Numbered from the stretch's first letter, positions 1 through 5,251 are shown. The stretch: DNA of 5,363 nt from Bacteroidia bacterium (GCA_025996815.1 BNTT01000178.1:1-5363), one strand, 5' to 3'. Notes: a model not told the origin generated them from the sequence alone. A program made the numbers and translations.

Positions 1-7
1 TTGCACC
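1..7 (+). promoter_or_regulatory. Truncated -7 promoter box of the serine recombinase gene
   Basis: The window opens with TTGCACC. This matches the 3' end of the Bacteroidota -7 element (TAnnTTTG), which is commonly followed by CACC. If so, transcription starts near base 10, and the ATG at 8 lies at or before the transcript start. This favours the ATG at 35 as the true recombinase start. The -33 box and the first half of the -7 box lie outside the window, so the call is partial. Confidence 0.4.
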
Positions 8-34
8 ATGAAAACAAATAAAAGATACAACGGT

Positions 35-658
35 ATGAAAACAGTTATCTACACACGTGTTTCGACAAGTGTACAAGAATTTGAGAGACAAGTAAGCGAC
101 CTCACAGCGTTTGCAGGGAAACAGGGCTTTGATGTGGTAAGCACATTTAGCGAAAAAATTAGCGGTGCAAAGAAAAATGAGGAGCGCGCCGCATTGTTGG
201 CAATGATTGAGTATTGCACAAGCAACGATGTAGAAAAGGTTTTAATCTCTGAATTGTCGCGGTTAGGGCGCAATACGATTGAAGTTTTGAAGGCAGTCGA
301 ATTATTGAATGAACACAAAATTAGTCTGTTTATTCATAACTTAGGCATTGAAACTTTGAACACAACAAAAGAAGTTAGCATAAGCAGTAAGTTAATGATT
401 ACGATGTTAGCGGAGTTCGCAAGCATGGAGCGCACACAGATTCGCCAACGAATGGCAAGTGGTTACGCCAACCATATCAATAACGGTGGTAGTGTTGGGC
501 GACACAAGGGCGACACCAAAAGCATTGAAACTTTGAAAAATGAAAATAAAGAAGTGATTAAGTACATTAAGCAAGGCTTGAGCCTCAACAATATAGCCAA
601 ACTAACAGGCAAATCGAAGCCTACCATTATCAAAGTCAAAAAGGCAATTGCGGTATAG
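35..658 (+). CDS. Small serine recombinase (resolvase/invertase family)
   Basis: This is a site-specific DNA recombinase that cuts and rejoins DNA through a 5'-phosphoserine intermediate; such enzymes resolve plasmid or transposon multimers or invert segments. Counting from the ATG at 35 (207 residues), the N-terminus YTRVSTSVQ places Arg8, Ser10 (nucleophile), Gln14 and Gln19 exactly as in gamma-delta resolvase. The SRLGRN motif at residues 75-80 supplies the active-site arginines Arg76 and Arg79; the frequent Asp before the first Arg is Ser here. Residues about 124-145 (AEFASMERTQIRQRMASG) are the long dimerisation helix E. Residues about 165-203 form a C-terminal helix-turn-helix (SLNNIAKLTGKSKPTIIKVKK). 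Length is normal for the small subgroup. An in-frame ATG at 8 would add nine residues, but it disagrees with family numbering and with the promoter tail at 1-7. The gene converges on the helicase gene. Its recombination site is not identified; it often lies just upstream, outside the window. Resolvase and invertase roles cannot be separated from sequence alone. Confidence 0.94.
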   Translation: MKTVIYTRVSTSVQEFERQVSDLTAFAGKQGFDVVSTFSEKISGAKKNEERAALLAMIEYCTSNDVEKVLISELSRLGRNTIEVLKAVELLNEHKISLFIHNLGIETLNTTKEVSISSKLMITMLAEFASMERTQIRQRMASGYANHINNGGSVGRHKGDTKSIETLKNENKEVIKYIKQGLSLNNIAKLTGKSKPTIIKVKKAIAV

Positions 659-781
659 ATAAATCAGAAAATATTAGAAAATATGTATACCACCCCCCAC
701 CGCCCACTGAAACATAAACCTCAACAAAGGAAATATTGCCATGAAATTTGCAGCACAAAAAAACCTATTTGGTATTTGGCA
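659..781. other. Intergenic region between convergent genes
   Basis: This 123-bp gap separates the recombinase stop from the helicase stop. It holds an AT-rich stretch with a repeated AGAAAATAT (667-687), a C-rich patch (692-706) and an A7 run at 757-763 that reads as T7 for - strand transcripts leaving the helicase gene. No clear hairpin terminator for the recombinase is visible. Confidence 0.5.
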
Positions 782-3739
782 TCAAAACGGGCACGGCTCG
801 CCCGTCAATACGTCTTTAAAGTCTTCTTCGGGTATTAACCCTTTGGCGTATAGTTCCGCTTCGACCTCACCGTAATAGCCGCCTGCCAGGAGATTAGCGG
901 CGGTATGGTGTTGAGGCTCTTTTATTACCTTTATTGTTGGCAGTGGTGGCGGTGGTGGTGGTGAGGTTATCATTGTTTGGGGTGGTCGTGGATTGGTATA
1001 CGTGTTTGGGCTTGTTGTAGAGGGGGTATTTTTGTATTCATGTATTGTATATAAAGAAGTGGATACAAAAGCACCCCCCGCAGAATGCTCTGTAAGGTGG
1101 GCTTCATATAATTTATGTATATCCTCCACCCGAAGTTTACCCTTTTTGTATTGACTCTGCAAGGAAGCACCCGCACCTCCATTTTTGATAAAATCGACAA
1201 AGTTACGGGGGTAAGGCTTATTCCACCGCTTACCTTTAGTTGACACCGTGCATATATCACCGCCAACAGACCTGTAAGTATCGGTATAAGGCACTTCAAA
1301 GTGATTCAACAAGCCAGGAAGTTGCAGGTTTTTAGTCAACACCATAACAGAATCAGTAGAAGCAACGCGGGCGTATAGTTGTTTCAAGTTTGAGAGCACA
1401 CCTCTTTCTATATCGTAAGGTATACAAAGGTTAGCGAAGTTGGCTAATATTTCATCTTTGATATTTTTGCGCAGTCCGTCAAGCATAACATCCTGCATAT
1501 CGCCAGTCACTATTTGGAGGAGGGTAAGTTGTTTTACCTTTGGCGCAATTTCAAACAGCCCTTCGGCGTACTTGATTTCGTTAATATTGTATATTTGTCG
1601 CAGTTCATAAGGCAGTCTCACCATACCCCGCTTGCGTATCAATAAGTTTGAAGCCGCCCTCTCTTTGCCTTGCCGCTCTGCAAAGGTCAACCCCTCCGCT
1701 ACATAACGCGCTGTATATGTAGGGGTCTTTATTCCACCGCCGCCGAAGTCGCCTATCAAAGTAAGTGTCCGCAAGCCGTCGCGGAAGCGACCGGCAAACT
1801 GCACCGACGTATTCCAATCATTGACAAATATATAACAATCGTCGTTGTCGTTATGAAGGAAGTTGTGCCCTTCGGCACCCTTTTGAGTTGTGAATAAGAT
1901 ATCGATGTCACCTTTCCCTTGTTCAAACTCCTTCAATTTATCAAGTATATTATCCTTGCGCTCTTTGCCCGTTGTGTTAACCCCGTCGTTATAATCATCG
2001 TCTAATTCGATGGTGAAGAAGCCCATGTTTTTTGCTTCGGGCAGTTCCTTTTGCAGCATCGTAATACAACCATAAATAACATGCTTGTTATTCACGTATA
2101 TAACAAGCCGCCGCCCTCTGTTTTCCATTCCGTACCATTTTTTAATATGTTTCACAAGGTCTTTTGAGTCCACCTTAACCACCTGTTTTGAAATATAAAC
2201 TTTGTCAATTGTGGGTTTAAATCGACTATTTTTTGAAAACCGTAATTCCTTGATAGCGCAAGCCTCAACTCCAAATAGCGGAGTGGCAGTTAGTTGTATT
2301 GTTTTGAAGTTCAAACCCTTCACCACCCTAAAAATACCGTCGTAAGCACCAAACCAATTAGTAGTATGGCACTCGTCGAATGCGATAATAGAGTCGCCGC
2401 CGCAATAATTCGTAATTACCTCCTCCGCTATTCGACTACCATAAGTGAATATCAGCACTTGACTTTGATTGCAAGCCTCCTTAAACCATTGAGTCTCGCC
2501 CGTTGTAACGTATTCGGAGCGAATACCGTCCGCACGGAAGGTATTAACCGTTTGCTTCGCCAAAATTTGCGTTGGCACAAAGACAACAAGTTTGTTACGA
2601 CCCTTAAGACTCCGGACGATATAAAGAAGGCTGGTACTTTTACCGATTCCGCAGGGTGCAACAACAATATTATTGTGTTCATGGATAGCCTTTAATATTT
2701 GGCTGTTCTCTTTGTCTGAAAGGTATTGTCCTTCGATTTGGGTAGACGTATCCATGTAAGAATAAAGGTGCGGAATAGAGCCATTTAGGCGGTCGTCTAT
2801 AAGTACCTTCTTACCGATTTTCGGTCCGGATAGATGTTCGGCAAACTTCTTTTTTATTATCTCTATTATTGTAGTTTTTTTCGTTGCCCGTTTGCGCGAC
2901 TTAATAAGGGAATCAAAGGTAAAAAATAGTTCGGCAATATCTTTGGGGGTATCGCACGGAAGGTCTAAGTCGGCGGCTGTTATTTGTATTTTATCTTTAT
3001 CCGAATCCCACCATACTGCGTTACCTTTTTTGCCTTCTTTACGCCGTTTTATGCAGAAGCGTCCTTTTAAATCAGTATTAGCGTCTTTGTCTTTTATCCA
3101 CCATAAAGCCACGTCCTTTGCACCGTCCTTTCCCACGTCCAGCATTTCATATATAGTCGCCAAGAGACCTTTGCAGGCTGGTTTTCCGTCGGCACCGAGC
3201 ATAACGGAATTGTTGTTTGGTAGGAAATAGGCATCTTTGAAGTGGTCGACGGTAACATCGTAACCCGAAGGAATATTGAGGTCTGCTTTGAGAATCTCAC
3301 CCTCACAATACCCTCCATCGTTTGACCATTTGATAGGTTTAAGTCCGTTAATCATAAGAAATTCCAACGACTTGCTTTTGCCTTCTGCTACTATTTTTTG
3401 CCCTATCCGTTTGTATTCATCTCCGGGACTGTATTCTTCAGAATAGGAATACCCCACCGCCGCATTGACTAAGTTTTTGAGTTTCTGGTCGTCGTATGAA
3501 CTTCGGGGGAAAGGTACCTCGTACTTGTTCATTCTATATAGTTTTGGGTTTTCAAAAAAAGTAATAAAAGCCTCCCGCTCTTCGGGGGTTAGTTCATTCA
3601 TGATAATCGACCAGTGGAACTTTTTAAAGTCGATATAGGTTACGGTGGGGTAGTGTCTTTGTGCCGTCCCCAAATTTAGGGTCTTTGCGTCAACTTCTTT
3701 GAGTTCGGTGAAGCCGTTGTCTCTTACGTTTTGTTGCAT
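782..3739 (-). CDS. Superfamily 2 DEAD/DEAH-type helicase, plasmid or phage-like, 985 aa
   Basis: ATP-dependent nucleic-acid helicase or translocase. Motifs appear in canonical order: motif I/Walker A APCGIGKST (361-369), Ia FVPTQIL (387-393), II/Walker B DECH (455-458), III LTATP (483-487), V TTQKGAEGHNF (617-627), VI QFAGRFR (647-653). Motif VI has Gly-Arg-x-Arg spacing rather than the common Gly-Arg-x-x-Arg. The first ~340 residues have no domain I recognise; they contain two similar patches, ALWWIKDKD (211-219) and AVWWDSDKD (241-249). Residues 660-900 are an unassigned C-terminal extension. A proline-rich linker follows (907-934, six prolines at 927-932), then an acidic tail. The ATG at 3739 directly abuts the stop of an 11-codon leader ORF, and no Shine-Dalgarno is seen; Met47 (3601) is a fallback start. 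No separate -7 box lies in the preceding gap, so the gene is probably co-transcribed with the small gene at 3980-3837. Nothing places it firmly in replication, restriction or repair. Its position beside iteron-like repeats suggests a replication protein, but that is inference. Confidence 0.9.
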   Translation of the reverse strand: MQQNVRDNGFTELKEVDAKTLNLGTAQRHYPTVTYIDFKKFHWSIIMNELTPEEREAFITFFENPKLYRMNKYEVPFPRSSYDDQKLKNLVNAAVGYSYSEEYSPGDEYKRIGQKIVAEGKSKSLEFLMINGLKPIKWSNDGGYCEGEILKADLNIPSGYDVTVDHFKDAYFLPNNNSVMLGADGKPACKGLLATIYEMLDVGKDGAKDVALWWIKDKDANTDLKGRFCIKRRKEGKKGNAVWWDSDKDKIQITAADLDLPCDTPKDIAELFFTFDSLIKSRKRATKKTTIIEIIKKKFAEHLSGPKIGKKVLIDDRLNGSIPHLYSYMDTSTQIEGQYLSDKENSQILKAIHEHNNIVVAPCGIGKSTSLLYIVRSLKGRNKLVVFVPTQILAKQTVNTFRADGIRSEYVTTGETQWFKEACNQSQVLIFTYGSRIAEEVITNYCGGDSIIAFDECHTTNWFGAYDGIFRVVKGLNFKTIQLTATPLFGVEACAIKELRFSKNSRFKPTIDKVYISKQVVKVDSKDLVKHIKKWYGMENRGRRLVIYVNNKHVIYGCITMLQKELPEAKNMGFFTIELDDDYNDGVNTTGKERKDNILDKLKEFEQGKGDIDILFTTQKGAEGHNFLHNDNDDCYIFVNDWNTSVQFAGRFRDGLRTLTLIGDFGGGGIKTPTYTARYVAEGLTFAERQGKERAASNLLIRKRGMVRLPYELRQIYNINEIKYAEGLFEIAPKVKQLTLLQIVTGDMQDVMLDGLRKNIKDEILANFANLCIPYDIERGVLSNLKQLYARVASTDSVMVLTKNLQLPGLLNHFEVPYTDTYRSVGGDICTVSTKGKRWNKPYPRNFVDFIKNGGAGASLQSQYKKGKLRVEDIHKLYEAHLTEHSAGGAFVSTSLYTIHEYKNTPSTTSPNTYTNPRPPQTMITSPPPPPPLPTIKVIKEPQHHTAANLLAGGYYGEVEAELYAKGLIPEEDFKDVLTGEPCPF
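787..805 (-). terminator. Possible intrinsic terminator overlapping the helicase stop
   Basis: On the - strand ACGGGC (805-800) pairs with GCCCGT (792-787) around a 7-nt loop, followed by TTTTG. The 6-bp GC-rich stem plus short T-run fits a factor-independent terminator embedded in the last codons of the helicase gene. The T-run is short, but a T7 run lies 25 nt further on (763-757). Confidence 0.45.
938..961. repeat. GGT/GGC triplet tract encoding the polyproline run
   Basis: Eight triplets, seven of them GGT, GGC or TGG-type units, encode PPPPPPLP at helicase residues 927-934 on the - strand. Such tracts can change by slippage in units of one codon without breaking the frame, so linker length may differ between relatives. 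Confidence 0.55.
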
Positions 3740-3775
3740 TCATATTGTATTTTGTTTTTTATTGTCTTGTTGCAT
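3740..3775 (-). CDS. Eleven-codon leader ORF coupled to the helicase start
   Basis: The - strand reads MQQDNKKQNTI then TGA, and the helicase ATG follows with no base between. The leader and the helicase both begin ATG CAA CAA (Met-Gln-Gln), within a shared 10-mer AATGCAACAA. Stop-start abutment is typical of translational coupling, where a ribosome ending the leader re-initiates on the next gene. The ORF could be chance, since the region is A-rich. Exact abutment, the duplicated start and the complementary upstream hairpin loop argue for function. A second ATG at 3743 opens a different frame of 17 codons, so the start region has three nearby ATGs. Confidence 0.4.
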   Translation of the reverse strand: MQQDNKKQNTI

Positions 3776-3780
3776 TTGTT

Positions 3781-3836
3781 GGTAAGTTGTGGGAGGAGGC
3801 TGAAATGCAACAAACAGCCTCCACCCCTTACTTACC
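3781..3836 (-). promoter_or_regulatory. 56-nt imperfect hairpin with loop complementary to helicase and leader starts
   Basis: Nested symmetric arms centre on 3808.5. GGTAAG (3781-3786) pairs with CTTACC (3831-3836), GGG (3791-3793) with CCC (3824-3826), and GGAGGCTG (3795-3802) with CAGCCTCC (3815-3822), with a 4x4 internal loop and a single A/A mismatch. The 12-nt loop, read on the - strand as TTTGTTGCATTT, is complementary to the leader start (AAATGCAACAAG) and the helicase start (GAATGCAACAAA). Each match has 11 Watson-Crick pairs plus one G-U. The hairpin starts immediately after the small gene's stop codon and fills most of the gap to the helicase. No T-run follows on either strand, so it is not a simple terminator. 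It is best read as an RNA control element (pseudoknot or antisense target), or alternatively a DNA operator with one inverted and two direct copies. Confidence 0.6.
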
Positions 3837-3980
3837 TTATTCGGCGGGTATGGTAGCCCAGTATTGCCTCAAACTTTCGCTTATTTTTGCCTTCTGTTCG
3901 GGGGTATGAAGTTTGCCTTTATTACCCTCTGCGATTTTGGCTTTGTGCTCTGCTGTTAATTGTCTTGTTGTCCGTTTCAT
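3837..3980 (-). CDS. Small NUMOD3-like DNA-binding protein, 47 aa
   Basis: A 47-residue basic protein, too short for many gene callers. It contains two copies of a 17-residue unit: LTAEHKAKIAEGNKGK (8-23) and HTPEQKAKISESLRQYW (25-41). Identical residues fall at positions 9/26, 11/28, 13-16/30-33 and 18/35. The pattern T-x-E-x-K-A-K-I-x-E resembles NUMOD3, a short helical DNA-binding module usually attached to GIY-YIG or HNH homing nucleases. No nuclease is fused here or seen nearby. The gene ends exactly where the 56-nt hairpin begins and is followed by the helicase, so it is probably the first cistron of a helicase operon. It may be an autoregulator or an origin-binding accessory, or a leftover of a homing nuclease. 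No Shine-Dalgarno is seen. The motif match is by eye. Confidence 0.6.
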   Translation of the reverse strand: MKRTTRQLTAEHKAKIAEGNKGKLHTPEQKAKISESLRQYWATIPAE

Positions 3981-4200
3981 AATAATTATGTTTCATTAAG
4001 TTATTGTCTACAATATAAAAGATTGCGTTGTCGTGTATATTTTAGTATAAATAGTAGAAAAATCAAGTCTATTTCATATAGAATATACAAATAAGACGCA
4101 ATTTATTTTGTTCTTTTGCCCGTTATGGTGTAGTTTGCTGCCTCTGTTTCTTTCTCGTCGGTGGTTTTAACTCTGTTAGTTCCCCCCTCCCCCTTTTTTT
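3981..4200. other. Non-coding leader region upstream of the NUMOD3-like gene
   Basis: This is the presumed ~210-nt 5' untranslated region between the -7 box at 4208-4201 and the ATG at 3980. It has no open frame of note. It holds an 81-nt dyad (4022-4102) and, at 4180-4201, a run of 22 pyrimidines on the + strand (purine-only on the transcribed sense strand). Confidence 0.4.
4022..4102. repeat. 81-nt concentric imperfect inverted repeat
   Basis: Three nested arms share a centre near 4062: ATTGCGT (4022-4028) with ACGCAAT (4096-4102); GTATATT (4035-4041) with AATATAC (4082-4088); TATAAATAG (4046-4054) with CTATTTCATA (4069-4078, one bulged C). The arms are AT-rich except the outermost. It may fold in the leader RNA of the small gene, or mark a protein-binding or recombination site. 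It is much longer than a single resolvase dimer site. Confidence 0.45.
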
Positions 4201-4208
4201 CAAAGTTA
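4201..4208 (-). promoter_or_regulatory. -7 promoter box for the NUMOD3-like gene / helicase unit
   Basis: On the - strand the sequence reads TAACTTTG, a perfect match to the Bacteroidota -7 consensus TAnnTTTG. The matching -33 position at 19-nt spacing (4231-4228) is TTTT rather than TTTG, so that half is weak. Transcription would start near 4194, inside the purine-rich tract. It is the only consensus -7 box seen between 3740 and 4210 on this strand. Confidence 0.5.
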
Positions 4209-4319
4209 CCCCCAATTTTTGCGAAATAAAAAAAGATTAACAAAAAATATATCATAAATAAAAGCAAGTTGTTGAATATCAATGAAATATTTTTTTATTT
4301 TTTTTATTTTTAAACCGGT
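4209..4319. other. Very AT-rich segment
   Basis: The stretch from about 4217 to 4315 is almost entirely A and T, with long A- and T-runs, including a T-rich stretch at 4290-4311. It lies beside the iteron-like repeats, and such DNA melts easily, which would suit a DNA unwinding element. No gene is credible here. Confidence 0.35.
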
Positions 4320-4384
4320 ACATAAATAAGCAAGGCTTTGTTGTTCAAAGTTTTTAGCCGCAACATAAATAAGCAAGGCTTTGT
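4253..4384 (+). repeat. Three iteron-like direct repeats
   Basis: Two identical 22-bp copies lie at 4320-4341 and 4363-4384 (core ATAAATAAGCAAGGCTTTGT), 43 bp apart start to start. A diverged copy at 4253-4274 reads CATAAATAAAAGCAAG then TTGTTG, with small indels. On the - strand the core is CCTTGCTTATTTATG. Spacing is irregular (68 and 43 bp). Short direct repeats beside AT-rich DNA and a replication-type gene recall plasmid iterons, but only two copies are exact. Confidence 0.55.
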
Positions 4385-4431
4385 GGTATAGAGGTATAAC
4401 CACGCACATCTATTTAGGGGTTTTTGGGTAT

Positions 4432-4439
4432 TAAGTTTG
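4432..4439 (+). promoter_or_regulatory. Candidate -7 box, + strand
   Basis: TAAGTTTG matches the TAnnTTTG consensus. There is no recognisable -33 TTG at 19-21 nt spacing, and no good gene lies downstream. It could drive a short transcript ending at the hairpin and T-run at 4489-4524. Confidence 0.25.
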
Positions 4440-4488
4440 CGGGAAGTGTATACATTCTGCTTTTGTTTTAGCGGCAATAAAAACATAA

Positions 4489-4524
4489 CCCTTGCCAGAG
4501 GTATAGCAAGAGGTGAGTTTTTTT
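4489..4524 (+). terminator. Weak hairpin followed by T7
   Basis: CTTGC (4491-4495) pairs with GCAAG (4506-4510), extended by CC/GG across one bulged A, then seven T residues at 4518-4524 after a 4-nt spacer. It could end a short + strand RNA. The stem is short and the gap to the T-run is longer than ideal. Confidence 0.25.
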
Positions 4525-4551
4525 ATTTAAATCAGTTTTGGATACATAAAA

Positions 4552-4591
4552 GGGAGGGGTACGGGTATAGGGACGGGCGGGCAGGGGGGGG
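4552..4591 (+). other. G-rich tract with quadruplex-forming pattern
   Basis: Seven runs of three or more G occur in 40 bases: 4552-4554, 4556-4559, 4563-4565, 4570-4572, 4575-4577, 4579-4581 and 4584-4591. The loops between them are 1-4 nt. This satisfies the usual four-run G-quadruplex pattern several times over. It stands out against AT-rich surroundings and lies six bases from a perfect hairpin. Confidence 0.65.
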
Positions 4592-4597
4592 TAGAAA

Positions 4598-4633
4598 ATC
4601 AAAACCCTATCAACTGAATGATAGGGTTTTGAT
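4598..4633 (-). terminator. Perfect 15-bp hairpin terminator, likely bidirectional
   Basis: ATCAAAACCCTATCA (4598-4612) is the exact reverse complement of TGATAGGGTTTTGAT (4619-4633), with a 6-nt loop. It starts four bases past the stop codon of the small - strand gene (4638). The A-tract/CCCTATC stem/T-tract form is a classic factor-independent terminator usable from both sides. Confidence 0.75.
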
Positions 4634-4637
4634 GGTT

Positions 4638-4769
4638 TTAAACTGTTCGGCTCGCGACGAGTCGTTCAACTTCTTTGAGGTTGGCAGTGATTTTTTCAGA
4701 GTTCGCCAACACCTGATTCAATAATTCCACAATTTGGGAATCATCGCTACAATGTGTTTCTTGTGACAT
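4638..4769 (-). CDS. Small putative coiled-coil protein, 43 aa, unknown function
   Basis: The reading frame runs from ATG at 4769 to TAA at 4638, giving 43 residues. After a polar N-terminus (MSQETHCSDD), residues 12-39 (QIVELLNQVLANSEKITANL and onward) form a heptad-like amphipathic helix with regular Leu, Ile and Val, suggesting a short coiled coil or oligomerisation helix. There is no membrane segment or known motif. A strong terminator follows the stop closely, and a good promoter lies upstream at 5050-5020, which supports a real transcribed gene. The frame stays open further upstream to a TTG at 4898, but that part is less protein-like and has no ATG. No family is recognised; it could be a small regulator or an antitoxin-size protein, with no visible partner. 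Confidence 0.5.
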   Translation of the reverse strand: MSQETHCSDDSQIVELLNQVLANSEKITANLKEVERLVASRTV

Positions 4770-5019
4770 AATAAAATGTTTTATGTTGCAAATTCTCACC
4801 CCTAAATATGCGTATTTTAATCTAAATGCAGAGCGTAAGGTAAACTTACTTTCTTTTGTTCCGAGGGCACTTGCAAGCCAATAACACAAAATAAGCAAAT
4901 TTTACCCCACGCTTACCACGTGAGGCGAATGCTTATTATCCTGTTATTTAGAAGTTTGCAAGTCTTCGGAAGGACAATAAATAAACGCTCCGTACATTGT
5001 TGCTATTGCAACAACGGGA
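4770..5019 (-). other. Long leader of the 43-aa gene
   Basis: About 245 nt separate the predicted transcript start (near 5014) from the ATG at 4769. It begins with a 7-bp hairpin (4997-5014), followed by a 17-codon ORF at 4997-4944 reading MYGAFIYCPSEDLQTSK. The rest has no clear gene. It may act as a regulatory leader, or the transcript may itself be a non-coding RNA. Confidence 0.3.
4997..5014 (-). promoter_or_regulatory. 5'-terminal hairpin of the - strand transcript
   Basis: TTGTTGC (4997-5003) and GCAACAA (5008-5014) form a 7-bp perfect stem with a 4-nt loop TATT. It falls at the predicted 5' end of the transcript from the 5050-5020 promoter. It could stabilise the RNA or serve as an operator. 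Confidence 0.45.
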
Positions 5020-5050
5020 CAAAGGTAGTAAAATAATTTGGATTAGCAAT
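5020..5050 (-). promoter_or_regulatory. Promoter, - strand, towards the 43-aa gene
   Basis: On the - strand, ATTG (5050-5047, -33 box) is followed after exactly 19 nt by TACCTTTG (5027-5020), a perfect TAnnTTTG -7 box. Spacing and sequence fit the Bacteroidota primary sigma consensus. It reads into the leader and gene at 4769-4638. Confidence 0.65.
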
Positions 5051-5101
5051 AAATTTTGTATGTACTTGAAAAACAATGGATTATGTATATATTATAATTG
5101 G

Positions 5102-5111
5102 ACATCGATGT
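5102..5111. promoter_or_regulatory. 10-bp palindrome at the -33 box, possible operator
   Basis: ACATCGATGT is a perfect palindrome that overlaps the first bases of the -33 box at 5110-5113. Its position would let a bound dimer block the + strand promoter. A 10-bp palindrome could also be chance. Confidence 0.25.
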
Positions 5112-5140
5112 TGAGGCGTGGATTTATATTCGTACATTTG
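5110..5140 (+). promoter_or_regulatory. Promoter, + strand, reading toward the right edge
   Basis: GTTG (5110-5113) followed after 19 nt by TACATTTG (5133-5140) fits the -33/-7 consensus well. The start would be near 5146. The only ATG before the transposase opens a 14-codon ORF (5204-5248, MCVLEYSGQKNKLV). Its native target is unclear; it could have driven a gene now interrupted by the insertion sequence. Confidence 0.55.
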
Positions 5141-5251
5141 GTAGCAAGGTAGTTGAAGACCTCCGAAACAGATAGAAATTAGAATTTTGTCCTCGCTTTT
5201 TTTATGTGTGTATTAGAATATTCAGGACAAAAAAATAAATTGGTATAGGCG

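Noticed and set aside
741..875. A 44-codon + strand ORF with AAAGGA upstream of its ATG
   Set aside because: More than two thirds of it is antisense to the 3' end of the helicase gene, and it resembles no known protein. The ribosome-site match alone is not enough.
970..3318. Several open frames of 70-133 codons on both strands inside the helicase gene
   Set aside because: They are shadows in other frames of a gene with complete helicase motifs.
4320..4384. Two identical 22-bp repeats with a 21-bp spacer as a mini CRISPR
   Set aside because: The repeat is AT-rich without hairpin symmetry, the spacer is shorter than typical, a third copy is diverged and irregularly spaced, and no cas gene is present.
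4206..4409. A 67-codon - strand frame
   Set aside because: It lies in extremely AT-rich DNA with low-complexity composition, and the direct repeats inside it fall in different frames, so the repeats are not protein repeats.
4437..4724. A 95-codon + strand frame
   Set aside because: It runs through the G-rich tract and the terminator hairpin and ends antisense to the better-supported 43-residue gene.
4638..4898. An 86-residue version of the small - strand gene starting at TTG 4898
   Set aside because: The extension needs a TTG start with no ribosome site, and it looks less protein-like than the part after ATG 4769.
5184..5233. Inverted TTTTGTCCT/AGGACAAAA pair as ends of an element
   Set aside because: The 9-bp match with a 30-bp gap is short, AT-rich and not placed like transposon ends around the transposase.
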